Shown here: positions 1-7,300 of the stretch, piece after piece | Layout: each line of letters opens with the position of its first letter | How positions within the stretch are numbered: position 1 is the first letter of the stretch | Origin: Paenibacillus sp. A3 | Lineage (GTDB): Bacteria; Bacillota; Bacilli; Paenibacillales; NBRC-103111 | Direction: 5' to 3' | Assembly: GCF_001399685.1 (NCBI RefSeq) | Contig: NZ_JTHN01000154.1 | Span: 1-38,570, forward strand | Length of the DNA stretch: 38,570 nucleotides | Made by a program: the position numbers and the translations under genes | Notes under the pieces: model-generated | What the model was told of the DNA's origin: nothing | Database searches by the model: none | What the model saw: the letters and a program-made list of their open reading frames with translations, nothing else

Positions 1-41
1 GAGAAACAATAGTATGGTATGCTAGAAGCATAAAAAAATAT

Positions 42-146
42 TTTCGGTGCTTTCAACCGATAAAGGCAAACCTAACGAAAGTTGGGGACGCAAAGCTACA
101 GGGCCTTCCTTAGTTTGGTAACTAAGATGGCAGCCAGTTACCGAAA
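42..146 (+). promoter_or_regulatory. Cyclic-di-GMP-I (GEMM-I) riboswitch aptamer
   Basis: The stretch contains the GEMM-I hallmarks in order: GGCAAACC (65-72), a GNRA-type GAAA loop in the first hairpin, GGGACGCAAAGC (84-95), then a second hairpin closed by a tetraloop-receptor-like GATGGCAGCC segment, ending in GTTACCG. TTTCGGT (42-48) pairs perfectly with ACCGAAA (140-146) to extend P1. The base aligning with G20 of the Vibrio Vc2 aptamer is G, which fits cyclic-di-GMP rather than cGAMP. The 3' side of P1 runs into the AAAGGAG ribosome site (144-150), so translational control is the likely mechanism (inference). Confidence 0.88.
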
Positions 147-150
147 GGAG

Positions 151-176
151 AGCTTTTTTATGTTCAAAAAGCTTTT
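151..176 (+). promoter_or_regulatory. Start-codon hairpin, candidate riboswitch expression platform
   Basis: AGCTTTTT (151-158) and AAAAAGCT (166-173) form a perfect 8-bp stem whose 7-nt loop holds the ATG at 160, directly after the ribosome site at 144-150. TTT follows the stem, too short a run for a convincing terminator. With the aptamer P1 on the other side, the ribosome site is flanked by two structures. A role in switching is inference. Confidence 0.4.
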
Positions 177-960
177 GGCGATGACATTCATCACAACTTT
201 GCTGCTGGCAGCACCAAAAGGAACATATGCCGCAACCGCCGAAAACTACCAAATCGACCGAACCGCTCTGGATAAAGGGCTCATCGCGGTAAATTACACG
301 CAAAATACCGATACGAAGACGATTGTTCGAATCTCGAAGGGCAATGATAACTACGACTATACCCTGACGAACGGGGCACACTATCCGCTGCAGCGAGGCA
401 ATGGCACGTATAGCGTCCTGATCGCGCAGTTAATGAGCGATAATAAATATAAAGTCGTTTCGAAAGAAAGCATCGAGCTGAAATTGGATAACGAAAATGC
501 GGTTTTCGTCCAATCGATTCCGCTTATTAGCTGGAACAACAATACGAAAGCCGTCGTCCAGATGAACAAGCTGACGAACGCCGCCATGACGGATATGGAA
601 AAAACGGCCGCAATTTATGCTTACATCACGCGCAACATCCAATACGATTACGAGAAAGCTCAATCGGTCAAAGCCGATTATATTCCTGATCTGGATGCCA
701 TTTACGATTCGTCGAAAGGAATTTGCTACGATTACGCGGCATTGTTTGCGGCGATGGCCAGAAGTCAAAATATCCCGACCCGCTTGATTATGGGATATGA
801 AGCCTCGGCTCCGACGACGTACCATGCGTGGAATCAAGTTTTCTTAAATGGGCAATGGGTCACGATCGACACGACGTACGACGCAGTCCGCGTACAAAAC
901 GGCGAGGATACCCCGATGATCAAAAATGCGGCGGATTACACGATTACTCAGGTATATTAG
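160..960 (+). CDS. Secreted transglutaminase-like (papain-fold) protein
   Basis: A 266-residue protein starting at ATG 160, eight bases after AAAGGAG; an in-frame ATG at 82 lies inside the riboswitch and is rejected. Residues 1-24 form a signal peptide ending in GTYA, so the product is exported. The C-terminal half is a transglutaminase core with the catalytic triad visible: Cys189 in GICYDYAA, His222 in YHAWNQV and Asp237 in VTIDTTYD. The N-terminal half (about 25-150) looks like a small beta-rich extracellular domain that I do not recognise. Family members act as proteases, amidases or crosslinkers of surface proteins; the substrate cannot be read. The gene stands alone, under a cyclic-di-GMP riboswitch and followed by a terminator, which suggests a cell-surface role during the motile-to-sessile switch. 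Confidence 0.85.
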   Translation: MFKKLLAMTFITTLLLAAPKGTYAATAENYQIDRTALDKGLIAVNYTQNTDTKTIVRISKGNDNYDYTLTNGAHYPLQRGNGTYSVLIAQLMSDNKYKVVSKESIELKLDNENAVFVQSIPLISWNNNTKAVVQMNKLTNAAMTDMEKTAAIYAYITRNIQYDYEKAQSVKADYIPDLDAIYDSSKGICYDYAALFAAMARSQNIPTRLIMGYEASAPTTYHAWNQVFLNGQWVTIDTTYDAVRVQNGEDTPMIKNAADYTITQVY

Positions 961-998
961 TTCGTTATTAAGAACAAAATTGAACGCTATTACGAACG

Positions 999-1033
999 AG
1001 AACCGTATTCCAAAATACGGTTCTTCTTTTTTT
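999..1033 (+). terminator. Rho-independent terminator
   Basis: A perfect 10-bp stem (AGAACCGTAT / ATACGGTTCT, 999-1008 with 1015-1024) is followed by a run of eight T, 39 bases after the transglutaminase-like gene. Confidence 0.9.
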
Positions 1034-1052
1034 CATTTTTCCTAAACCGATA

Positions 1053-1081
1053 TTGACAGAGGCAACCCGAGGAGGTATGAT
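1053..1081 (+). promoter_or_regulatory. Sigma-A promoter of the SLH-like gene
   Basis: TTGACA (1053-1058), a 17-bp spacer and TATGAT (1076-1081) make a near-consensus promoter just after the upstream terminator and about 57 bases before the next start codon. Confidence 0.8.
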
Positions 1082-1137
1082 CCAAATACAAGTTTTTCTA
1101 TTGGAATTTACAACTTTGCTAGAGGAGGCTTTTCGCC

Positions 1138-2532
1138 ATGCATCGTTCCGTTACTAAAAAGAAAATGTTATTCCCGCTCGCAGCCGTCAGCTTATCGGCG
1201 GCTCTGCTCTACTCCGGACTGTACGGCGGTACCGCGGTTCGTGCGGAAGCGGCCACCGTTCCTGCGGCAGTATCGTCTCCCTCTGCGGCGTCCTATAAAA
1301 CCTTTTTGCAGAACCAGTACAAGATCGAGCTGACGGCTGCGCCTACGAAGGGCGAATTTATCCAGGACGTGGCGAAAGCGCTGAAGCTCGGCGGCACCTC
1401 TGCCGGGGAGAACCGGTTTAACGATCTGAAGCCCGAGGACCCTGCGTACCCGGCCGCCCAGGCTTTGGCCGAGAAGGGCTTTTTGTCGGGCGGAACACTG
1501 CAGGCGGTAGCTCCCCTCACGGAAGATGCGGCGGTCTATATTGCGCTGAAAGCCGCTAATTTGAAGGAGCTCGCCTATACATACCCCGAAGCGAAAATCA
1601 CATCGGCGCTGCGCAAGCTCGGCATCGAATACCCCGGCAATCCGAAACTGTCGCTGCAAGCGGCGCAGGAATTGGCGGCGGCCGTGGACACGGGCCTGCT
1701 TCCTGCCGCATGGCACAGCTCGTTCGGACTCGGCGACGCGGCATCCGGCGATTTTGCCGCCGATCTGCTCGGCAGCGTCCTGTCGTTCAAAGGCGCTTAC
1801 AAGCACACGATCGGCTCTGTGGCCGACGCGGATATTTTCGCCAAGCTGTACCAAGCATATCAAACGCAGGATCTGATCCAGGTGAAAGAGCTGCAAGCCG
1901 TCGTGGACGAAGCGCTGAAGCAAAACTTGATCACCGGCTACAATCTGAAGGATTCCCGCTACAGCGCGAATTTCGATCCGAAGCTGTCGCTCACCTACGG
2001 ACACGACGATATTACGCACGCCGTGCAGCTGATCGGACTGCTGCGCAGCGAGGGCTTGAATGCCAAAGTGCAGCTGGAGCCGAAAACGTCAGCCTTCGTC
2101 TACCTGAAGGAGTGGGGCGAGCCGAAGCAAACGGACAGCTACAAGGTCGTGCAGATCGAGAACGGCAACTACATCGCCTATGCGAAGGAATATGACATTG
2201 CCTTCGAATTCGATACGGCGGAGCAAAAAGCGAAATTTCAAGACGTGATTTTCCAATACGCCAAAAAGAACAGCGAAGACGCCAAAGGCCTGATCGCCAG
2301 CTCCTGGTGGCAGCCGCTCTACTATTCGTTCACCCCGATTGACGCGTACAAGGAAATCTCGAACAATAAGCTGACCGAAGGCCATTATTATGCGCAGACG
2401 TTCTCTTTGTCGGACAAAACCGCAGAGATCGCATCCGGCCTGCAAAAGATTCGTCCGGACGCCAAAGTGGAGTCCTACCGCTTTTGGGTCGATGAGCCGT
2501 TCTACAACTATTTGCTCGGCGGTTATAAATAA
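1138..2532 (+). CDS. Secreted S-layer-homology-like protein of unknown function
   Basis: A 464-residue protein starting at ATG 1138 behind GAGGAGG. Residues 1-39 form an export signal with a KKK n-region and a hydrophobic core, ending near VRAEAA. Residues of about 60-220 show SLH-like pieces: TKGEFIQDVAKAL, then FNDLKPEDPAYPAAQALAEK with GFLSGG, and a second repeat starting near SLQAAQELAAA. These are the SLH pattern of a hydrophobic helix, F-x-D, and a glycine turn, but divergent. Residues of about 240-464 form a second domain rich in aromatic residues that I do not recognise. Likely localised to the cell wall or S-layer. The gene has its own promoter and terminator and is monocistronic. 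Confidence 0.7.
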   Translation: MHRSVTKKKMLFPLAAVSLSAALLYSGLYGGTAVRAEAATVPAAVSSPSAASYKTFLQNQYKIELTAAPTKGEFIQDVAKALKLGGTSAGENRFNDLKPEDPAYPAAQALAEKGFLSGGTLQAVAPLTEDAAVYIALKAANLKELAYTYPEAKITSALRKLGIEYPGNPKLSLQAAQELAAAVDTGLLPAAWHSSFGLGDAASGDFAADLLGSVLSFKGAYKHTIGSVADADIFAKLYQAYQTQDLIQVKELQAVVDEALKQNLITGYNLKDSRYSANFDPKLSLTYGHDDITHAVQLIGLLRSEGLNAKVQLEPKTSAFVYLKEWGEPKQTDSYKVVQIENGNYIAYAKEYDIAFEFDTAEQKAKFQDVIFQYAKKNSEDAKGLIASSWWQPLYYSFTPIDAYKEISNNKLTEGHYYAQTFSLSDKTAEIASGLQKIRPDAKVESYRFWVDEPFYNYLLGGYK

Positions 2533-2557
2533 ATCAATGTTAATCGCGCCTTAGAGA

Positions 2558-2604
2558 AAGGGACATGGAGGGCTTCGCAGCCCCGCCATGCCCCTTCCCT
2601 GTTT
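2558..2604 (+). terminator. Terminator between convergent genes
   Basis: GGG, CATGG and GGGCT (2559-2574) pair with AGCCC, CCATG and CCC around a TCGC loop, followed by CTGTTTTAT. The hairpin lies between the SLH-like gene and the convergent cstB-like gene and may serve both strands, although only the plus side has a T-run. Confidence 0.7.
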
Positions 2605-2612
2605 TATACGCT

Positions 2613-4058
2613 TTACTTGTTCCCAGCTGCCAGCGGCTTCGAGCCGTCTTCATGCGGCAATCCCTCTTCCCGCCAGCGGATATACCCGCCGCTCAAGTTA
2701 ATCACCTCTTTGATCCCACCGGCCTGCAGTAGGCTTGCGGCAATGGCCGAGCGCGCACCTGAACGGCACTGCAGCAAGACCGGCTTATCCCGGGGAATTT
2801 CGCTCAAGCGGCCAGGCAAAGTGCCCAGCATGAGATGCTGCGCCCCGGGAATGCGTCCTTCCTGCCATTCGCTTAAGCTTCGGACATCCACCAGATGCAC
2901 GTCCCCCGCTTCCACCTTCCCGGCCATCTCGGGCGGGGTCGCTTCGGCATACGACTCCAGGTGCGAGGAGTCGTCCGCGCGAAGCTTGCCCGCATCCATA
3001 TAGCCGGCCACGTTGTCGATGCCGATGGATCGGAGCGCGGTCAAGATGTCCGGCCATTGGTCCGGCTTCGCCAATACCGCCAGCGGACGGTCGTAATCGA
3101 TCAGCCAGCCGGCCCAGTTCGGGAACGATTTGTTATACGGAATGTTGACCGTTCCCTCCAAGTGTCCTTTGGCGAACTCCTGGGCAGGCCGGGTGTCGAT
3201 CACCGTTGCGCCCGCCTCATGCAGGGCGGCCACAGCTTCCAACGACGCCAATTCTGCCACCGCCGCAAGACGGCTCAGCAGCTCCGGTCCTTTCCGGTTC
3301 ACCTGCTTCATCACGGCAAAATAGCGCGGCGGCTCAGGCTGGCCGTCAAGCAGCGCCTGAACGAACGCTTCCTCATCCGTATAAGACAACGCCGGGTTAA
3401 ACCGCTTCTCGTAGCCGACGGTGGAGGACGGCACCGTGCCGAGCGACTTGCCGCACGCGCTGCCTGCCCCGTGCGCCGGCCACACCTGCAGGTAATCCGG
3501 CAGCCGCTTGAATCGCTGGAGAGAGCGGAACATCGCCCGGGCTCCAGCCTCGGACGTGCCGCGAAGTCCGGCGGCTTTTTCCAGCAGGTCCGGCCTGCCG
3601 ACATCGCCCACAAAGACGAAGTCCCCCGTGAAAATGCCCATCGGTTCGTCGGCGCCCCCGCCGAGATCGGTCAGCAGCAGCGAGATGCTCTCCGGCGTAT
3701 GGCCCGGCGTGTGCAGAACTTCAAACGACAGGTTGCCGACCGCAAACCGGTCCCCGTGCTTGACAAGCCGGCACTCCGCCTCTTCCGCGTACCGGTAACG
3801 CCAATCGTCGCCGCCCTCGTCCGACAGATACAGCTTTGCGCCATGCGCGACGCCAAGCTCGCGGGCCCCCGAGACGAAGTCCGCATGAATATGGGTTTCC
3901 GTAGCGGCAACAATGCGCAACCCTTCCGCTTCGGCGGTCCGCAAGTAAGGCGCCGGATGGCGGCCGGGGTCGATCACGATCGCTTCGCCCGTCCTTTGGC
4001 AGCCGACCAGATAAGAGGCATGAGCCAGTTTTTCATCGAAAAAATACCGCAGCAGCAT
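2613..4058 (-). CDS. cstB: CstB-type persulfide dioxygenase-rhodanese fusion
   Basis: A 481-residue cytoplasmic fusion enzyme. Residues 1-250 are an ETHE1-like metallo-beta-lactamase fold with metal ligands in THIHAD (His56, His58, Asp60), HTPGH (His116, His120), GDVGRPD (Asp152) and PAHG (His196); this domain oxidises persulfide to sulfite with O2. Residues of about 270-345 are a rhodanese fold without a catalytic cysteine. Residues of about 385-470 are a second rhodanese with active loop CRSGARS (Cys431). Cys202 in GSACGKS sits where Staphylococcus aureus CstB has a functional cysteine. The order dioxygenase, dead rhodanese, active rhodanese is that of CstB, which converts persulfides to thiosulfate. 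It follows the sulfide:quinone oxidoreductase gene after 54 bp, so the two probably form one sulfide-detoxification operon. Confidence 0.9.
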   Translation of the reverse strand: MLLRYFFDEKLAHASYLVGCQRTGEAIVIDPGRHPAPYLRTAEAEGLRIVAATETHIHADFVSGARELGVAHGAKLYLSDEGGDDWRYRYAEEAECRLVKHGDRFAVGNLSFEVLHTPGHTPESISLLLTDLGGGADEPMGIFTGDFVFVGDVGRPDLLEKAAGLRGTSEAGARAMFRSLQRFKRLPDYLQVWPAHGAGSACGKSLGTVPSSTVGYEKRFNPALSYTDEEAFVQALLDGQPEPPRYFAVMKQVNRKGPELLSRLAAVAELASLEAVAALHEAGATVIDTRPAQEFAKGHLEGTVNIPYNKSFPNWAGWLIDYDRPLAVLAKPDQWPDILTALRSIGIDNVAGYMDAGKLRADDSSHLESYAEATPPEMAGKVEAGDVHLVDVRSLSEWQEGRIPGAQHLMLGTLPGRLSEIPRDKPVLLQCRSGARSAIAASLLQAGGIKEVINLSGGYIRWREEGLPHEDGSKPLAAGNK

Positions 4059-4112
4059 ATTCCTTCCCCCTTTAAAATTTGCTTATTGGGCAGTGCCCTT
4101 TCATTTGCCTCG

Positions 4113-5312
4113 CTACATCCGTCCTTTTAGCATGCCGTTCCAGTACATGATGGGCAGCAGATTTTTCTTCAGCAAGTACATACTGAGCCGCTCCTTCGAT
4201 TGATCGAACGGGAACGTCTCCTGCGGCGTCAGGTTATAATCGAACTCGGCCAGCACCAGCCGGTTGTACCCGGTGACCAGCGGGCAGGACGTGTAGCCGT
4301 CGTAGCTCGCGCTCAGCGGCTCGCCTTGCAAGAACGCCAGCACATTCCGTTCGACGACCGGAGCCTGCTTGCGGATGGCGGCGCCGGTTTTGGACGTCGG
4401 CAAATTCGAGCAATCTCCCAGGCCGAACACATTCGGGTACGCTTTTTGCTGCAAGGTGGAAGGATCGACGTCGACCCAGCCTCCCTTGTCGGCGAGCGGA
4501 CTTTCGCGGATAAACGCCGGCGCTTGCATCGGCGGCGTAACGTGAATCATGTCGTAGGAGAGGACTTCCTGCTCCTTCGTGCCCAGATGCTCGAACACCG
4601 CTTGCTTGGCCCCCGGACGCAGCTCGATCAGATGAGTCCGGTACTTCGTCTCGATCTTTTTCCGCCGGATGACTTGCTCCAGCGTGCGCGCATATTTGGG
4701 AACGTCGAAAATGACGTCCTTGGCCGAGGCGAATATAACGTTCGACCGGTCGCGCACCCCCGATTTGCGGAAATAGTCATCCGCCAAGTACATGATCTTT
4801 TGCGGGGCGCCGCCGCATTTGACCGGCGTATTCGGATGCGTGAAGATCGCGGTCCCGCCTTGAAAATTCCGGATCGCGTCCCACGTGCTGTCTACCGTCT
4901 CATACGCGTAATTGCTGCATACGCCGTCAAGGCCTAAAGCTTCCTTCAAGCCTTTGATCCGCCCCCAGTCGATTTCCAGCCCTGCCGCCACCACAAGGCA
5001 ATCGTAGCTGATCGCTCTTCCCGGCTGCGTCAGCAGCCGGTTGTCCTCCGGGGCAAACGACACGACCGCCTCTTGAATCCAGTCGACGCCCTCGGGGATG
5101 AGCGAGGCCATGTCCCGCTCCGTCTCCTCCTTCTTCGCCGCGCCTGCGCCGACCAAGGTCCACAGAGGCTGATAATAATGCTTCGCCGCCGGATCGATCA
5201 GCGCGATTCGTCCCCTGAGCGCCCGGGAAGCCCGGGCTAAGCGCGCCGCCACGGAAATCCCGGCGGTTCCGCCCCCTGCGATCACAACGGAATAATGCTC
5301 TGGAGCTGTCAT
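4113..5312 (-). CDS. sqr: Sulfide:quinone oxidoreductase
   Basis: A 399-residue FAD-dependent oxidoreductase. The N-terminal dinucleotide fold is clear (VVIAGGGTAGISVAARLAR), followed by YYQPLWTLVGAGA and the SQR-typical VCSNYAYETV and VKCGGAPQKIMYL segments. Cysteines near residues 158, 188 and 351 (YTSCPLVTGY) include the pair expected to carry the sulfur chain. The enzyme oxidises sulfide at the membrane, passes electrons to quinone and makes persulfide for the downstream CstB-type enzyme. Two ATGs are possible: the one at 5318 abuts GGGAGG with no spacer, so the ATG at 5312 with a 6-base spacer is preferred. No signal peptide or membrane segment is seen, as expected for a monotopic membrane enzyme. 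Confidence 0.9.
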   Translation of the reverse strand: MTAPEHYSVVIAGGGTAGISVAARLARASRALRGRIALIDPAAKHYYQPLWTLVGAGAAKKEETERDMASLIPEGVDWIQEAVVSFAPEDNRLLTQPGRAISYDCLVVAAGLEIDWGRIKGLKEALGLDGVCSNYAYETVDSTWDAIRNFQGGTAIFTHPNTPVKCGGAPQKIMYLADDYFRKSGVRDRSNVIFASAKDVIFDVPKYARTLEQVIRRKKIETKYRTHLIELRPGAKQAVFEHLGTKEQEVLSYDMIHVTPPMQAPAFIRESPLADKGGWVDVDPSTLQQKAYPNVFGLGDCSNLPTSKTGAAIRKQAPVVERNVLAFLQGEPLSASYDGYTSCPLVTGYNRLVLAEFDYNLTPQETFPFDQSKERLSMYLLKKNLLPIMYWNGMLKGRM

Positions 5313-5420
5313 AATCATCCTCCCGCTTAAGTATTAGGGTTGCCCCTCGAATGCCGAATACTGTTCTTGCGGTGCGATTTCCGTCAACGCCAGTGTACTG
5401 TCGGGCCGCTCCTTGCGCCA

Positions 5421-5436
5421 TAGGGGAACTCCCCTA
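5421..5436. promoter_or_regulatory. 7-2-7 palindrome upstream of sqr-cstB, candidate operator
   Basis: TAGGGGA-AC-TCCCCTA is a perfect palindrome in the 134-bp gap before sqr. Its shape fits the GC-rich palindromes reported for NreC and the 7-2-7 layout used by NarL-type regulators. A second, imperfect copy (TAGGG-N4-CCCTC, 5335-5348) lies next to the sqr ribosome site. The adjacent NarL-family regulator is the natural candidate to bind. It could instead be a weak hairpin after the regulator gene, but there is no T-run. Confidence 0.5.
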
Positions 5437-5446
5437 CGGACGCCGT

Positions 5447-6091
5447 TCAAAGCGCCAGCTCCAGATAGTTGTTTTTGATCGCATATTGGATTAATTCGTG
5501 CTTCGTATCCAGCTCCAGCTTTTGCATGATGTTCGTTTTGTGGTTTTCCACCGTTTTGACGCTGATGGACAATTGCTCTGCGATCTCTTTGTTGGCGTAG
5601 CCCAGCACGGTCAGGCGTACGATCTGCTTCTGGCGGGTCGTGAGAGGAGACGGATGCCGCTCCTCATCGGCACACATCCACCGCCTGACGGTATCGTCCG
5701 AAACGGAAGTTTTATAAAAGCGCTTGCCCTGAACGACTTCGACAATCGCCTGGTGCAGCAGCTCGCCATGACTGTTCTTTAAAATGTAGCCGTCGGCCTC
5801 CACCTGAACGGACTGCCGGACGAAAATCTCTTCGTCGTGCATGGTCAGAATGACCGTCTTGACGGAAGGATGCCGCCTGCGGATTTCCCGGCAAGCGGCG
5901 AAACCGTCCAGCCCGCTGGGCATCGACAAGTCCATCACGACGACATCCGGCTGCAGCCGTCCCGTCATGTCGACCGCTTCATAGCCGTCTTGGCTTTCGC
6001 CGACGATTTCCAGCTCAGGGTAACCTTCCAGCAGCATCCGAAGTCCCTTGCGGACCATCGTGTGGTCGTCGACCAACAGTACGCGTATCAT
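5447..6091 (-). CDS. NarL/FixJ-family response regulator, NreC-like
   Basis: A 214-residue two-domain regulator. The receiver spans about 1-120 with acidic Asp8/Asp9, phospho-acceptor Asp54 (VVMDLSMP) and a conserved Lys in YILKNS. The LuxR-type DNA-binding domain spans about 147-205 (LTTRQKQIVRL, NKEIAEQLSISVKTVENHKTNIMQKL). The start has AAGGAGG with a suitable spacer and lies inside the 3' end of the kinase gene, so the pair is co-transcribed and probably translationally coupled. The partner kinase resembles NreB, which makes this the likely output of an oxygen- or redox-sensing pair. The next genes on the strand are sqr and cstB, behind a palindrome. Confidence 0.85.
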   Translation of the reverse strand: MIRVLLVDDHTMVRKGLRMLLEGYPELEIVGESQDGYEAVDMTGRLQPDVVVMDLSMPSGLDGFAACREIRRRHPSVKTVILTMHDEEIFVRQSVQVEADGYILKNSHGELLHQAIVEVVQGKRFYKTSVSDDTVRRWMCADEERHPSPLTTRQKQIVRLTVLGYANKEIAEQLSISVKTVENHKTNIMQKLELDTKHELIQYAIKNNYLELAL

Positions 6092-7115
6092 ACTCTTCCG
6101 CCTCCTTGTACGGTACTCTGACTTGGATGGCGGTCCCTTCGCCGGGGAGGGACCGGATGTGCAGCCGCCCTTCCATTTGGCCGGCCCGCTCTTCCATATG
6201 CTTCAGCCCGAGTCCTTCCTCCACCCGATCGCGGATAAATCCGATGCCGTTATCCTGTACGGTTAAGACGAGCTCGGCCCCTTCGCGGTACAAGATCACT
6301 TCCATGAGTGCGGCTTGCGAATATTTCAAAGCATTGTGCAGCGCCTCCTGAATGATCCGGTACAGATGAATTTCCAGAGCCGGCTTCAGCCGGTGGCCGA
6401 CTTGGCTGTGGCTGAACGTCAGCTGCCGGCCGGGATGCGCTTTGTTCAAGGTGGATACGAGATGGTTCACCGTCGGAATGAGACCGAGCCGGTCCAGACT
6501 ATGGGGGCGAAGCTGGAGCGAATAGAGCTTGACGTCCCGGATGACCTTTTCCAGTTCGTCTACGATCTCCTGCATATAGCTCCCCCATACCTCTTCCTGG
6601 TGCTTTGTCCGGGAGCGGATCGCCTGAAGGCCCACCGACACGGAATATAACGATTGCCCGACACCGTCGTGCAGCTCCTGAGCGAGCCGTTTGCGCTCGT
6701 TTTCCTGGGCTTCCAGCGTCTTTTGCAGCACCATTTTGGATAGTCTCGCTTCTTCCTCCTTCCGTTTGGCGGTCAAATCCTTCAGAACCAGCAGTACTTC
6801 CTGCCGCTTCTGCGCCGCATTCTCGTAAATGACGGCCGTGCTCATTTCCATTTCCACCAGACCGCCTTCATAGGTCGGCATAGAGGACAGGAAGTACGGG
6901 ACCTCTCGTTTAGCCAGCAGATAACAGCGTTCTTCCCCCGGCTCAAGTGCTCTGCTTTGACAATAGGAGCAGTACGGCACGTGCACGCCTTCGCTCCAGC
7001 CGGTAATCCGTTCGGCCGACGGATTCATCATCACAATCCTGCGCTCCTGGTCCATCACAATGATGCCGTCCTGCAGGTGTGTGTAAATTTGCTTTAAATA
7101 ATCGTTTTGATCCAT
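6015..7115 (-). CDS. PAS-domain sensor histidine kinase, NreB-like
   Basis: A 366-residue soluble kinase with no membrane segment. A PAS domain (about 5-115) contains Cys49-x2-Cys52-x11-Cys64, the exact spacing of the first three cysteines of Staphylococcus NreB, whose C-x2-C-x11-C-x2-C set holds an oxygen-labile 4Fe-4S cluster; the fourth position here is Leu67. A HisKA_3 dimerisation domain follows (ERKRLAQELHDGVGQ, phospho-acceptor His149), then an HATPase domain (EALHNALKYS, DNGIGF, GLGLKHM). The start at 7115 has GAGG with 8 bases; an upstream ATG at 7154 has a poorly spaced site. The 3' end overlaps the regulator gene by 77 bp and adds about 25 residues beyond the usual end of the ATPase fold. 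Confidence 0.85.
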   Translation of the reverse strand: MDQNDYLKQIYTHLQDGIIVMDQERRIVMMNPSAERITGWSEGVHVPYCSYCQSRALEPGEERCYLLAKREVPYFLSSMPTYEGGLVEMEMSTAVIYENAAQKRQEVLLVLKDLTAKRKEEEARLSKMVLQKTLEAQENERKRLAQELHDGVGQSLYSVSVGLQAIRSRTKHQEEVWGSYMQEIVDELEKVIRDVKLYSLQLRPHSLDRLGLIPTVNHLVSTLNKAHPGRQLTFSHSQVGHRLKPALEIHLYRIIQEALHNALKYSQAALMEVILYREGAELVLTVQDNGIGFIRDRVEEGLGLKHMEERAGQMEGRLHIRSLPGEGTAIQVRVPYKEAEEYDTRTVGRRPHDGPQGTSDAAGRLP

Positions 7116-7190
7116 AAGAGCAACCTCGCAAAATATGGAAATAATATTATTCATTTTCCTTTTTTATGTGCGATGCGTCAAATTGGCGGC

Positions 7191-7242
7191 AAAAAAAAGC
7201 AGCAAGCCTTTCCCAAAACGTTCTCTTGAGAAAGGCTTGCTG
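7191..7242 (-). terminator. Terminator of the murR-anmK operon
   Basis: A perfect 13-bp stem (7200-7212 with 7230-7242), read on the minus strand, is followed by eight T (7191-7198). It lies just beyond the anmK stop and closes the long peptidoglycan-recycling operon. Confidence 0.92.
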
Positions 7243-7300
7243 TATGTGTAAGCCATGCATAAATGTTATGGTCCGATCAACGAAGAATGCCCGTTTCCGG

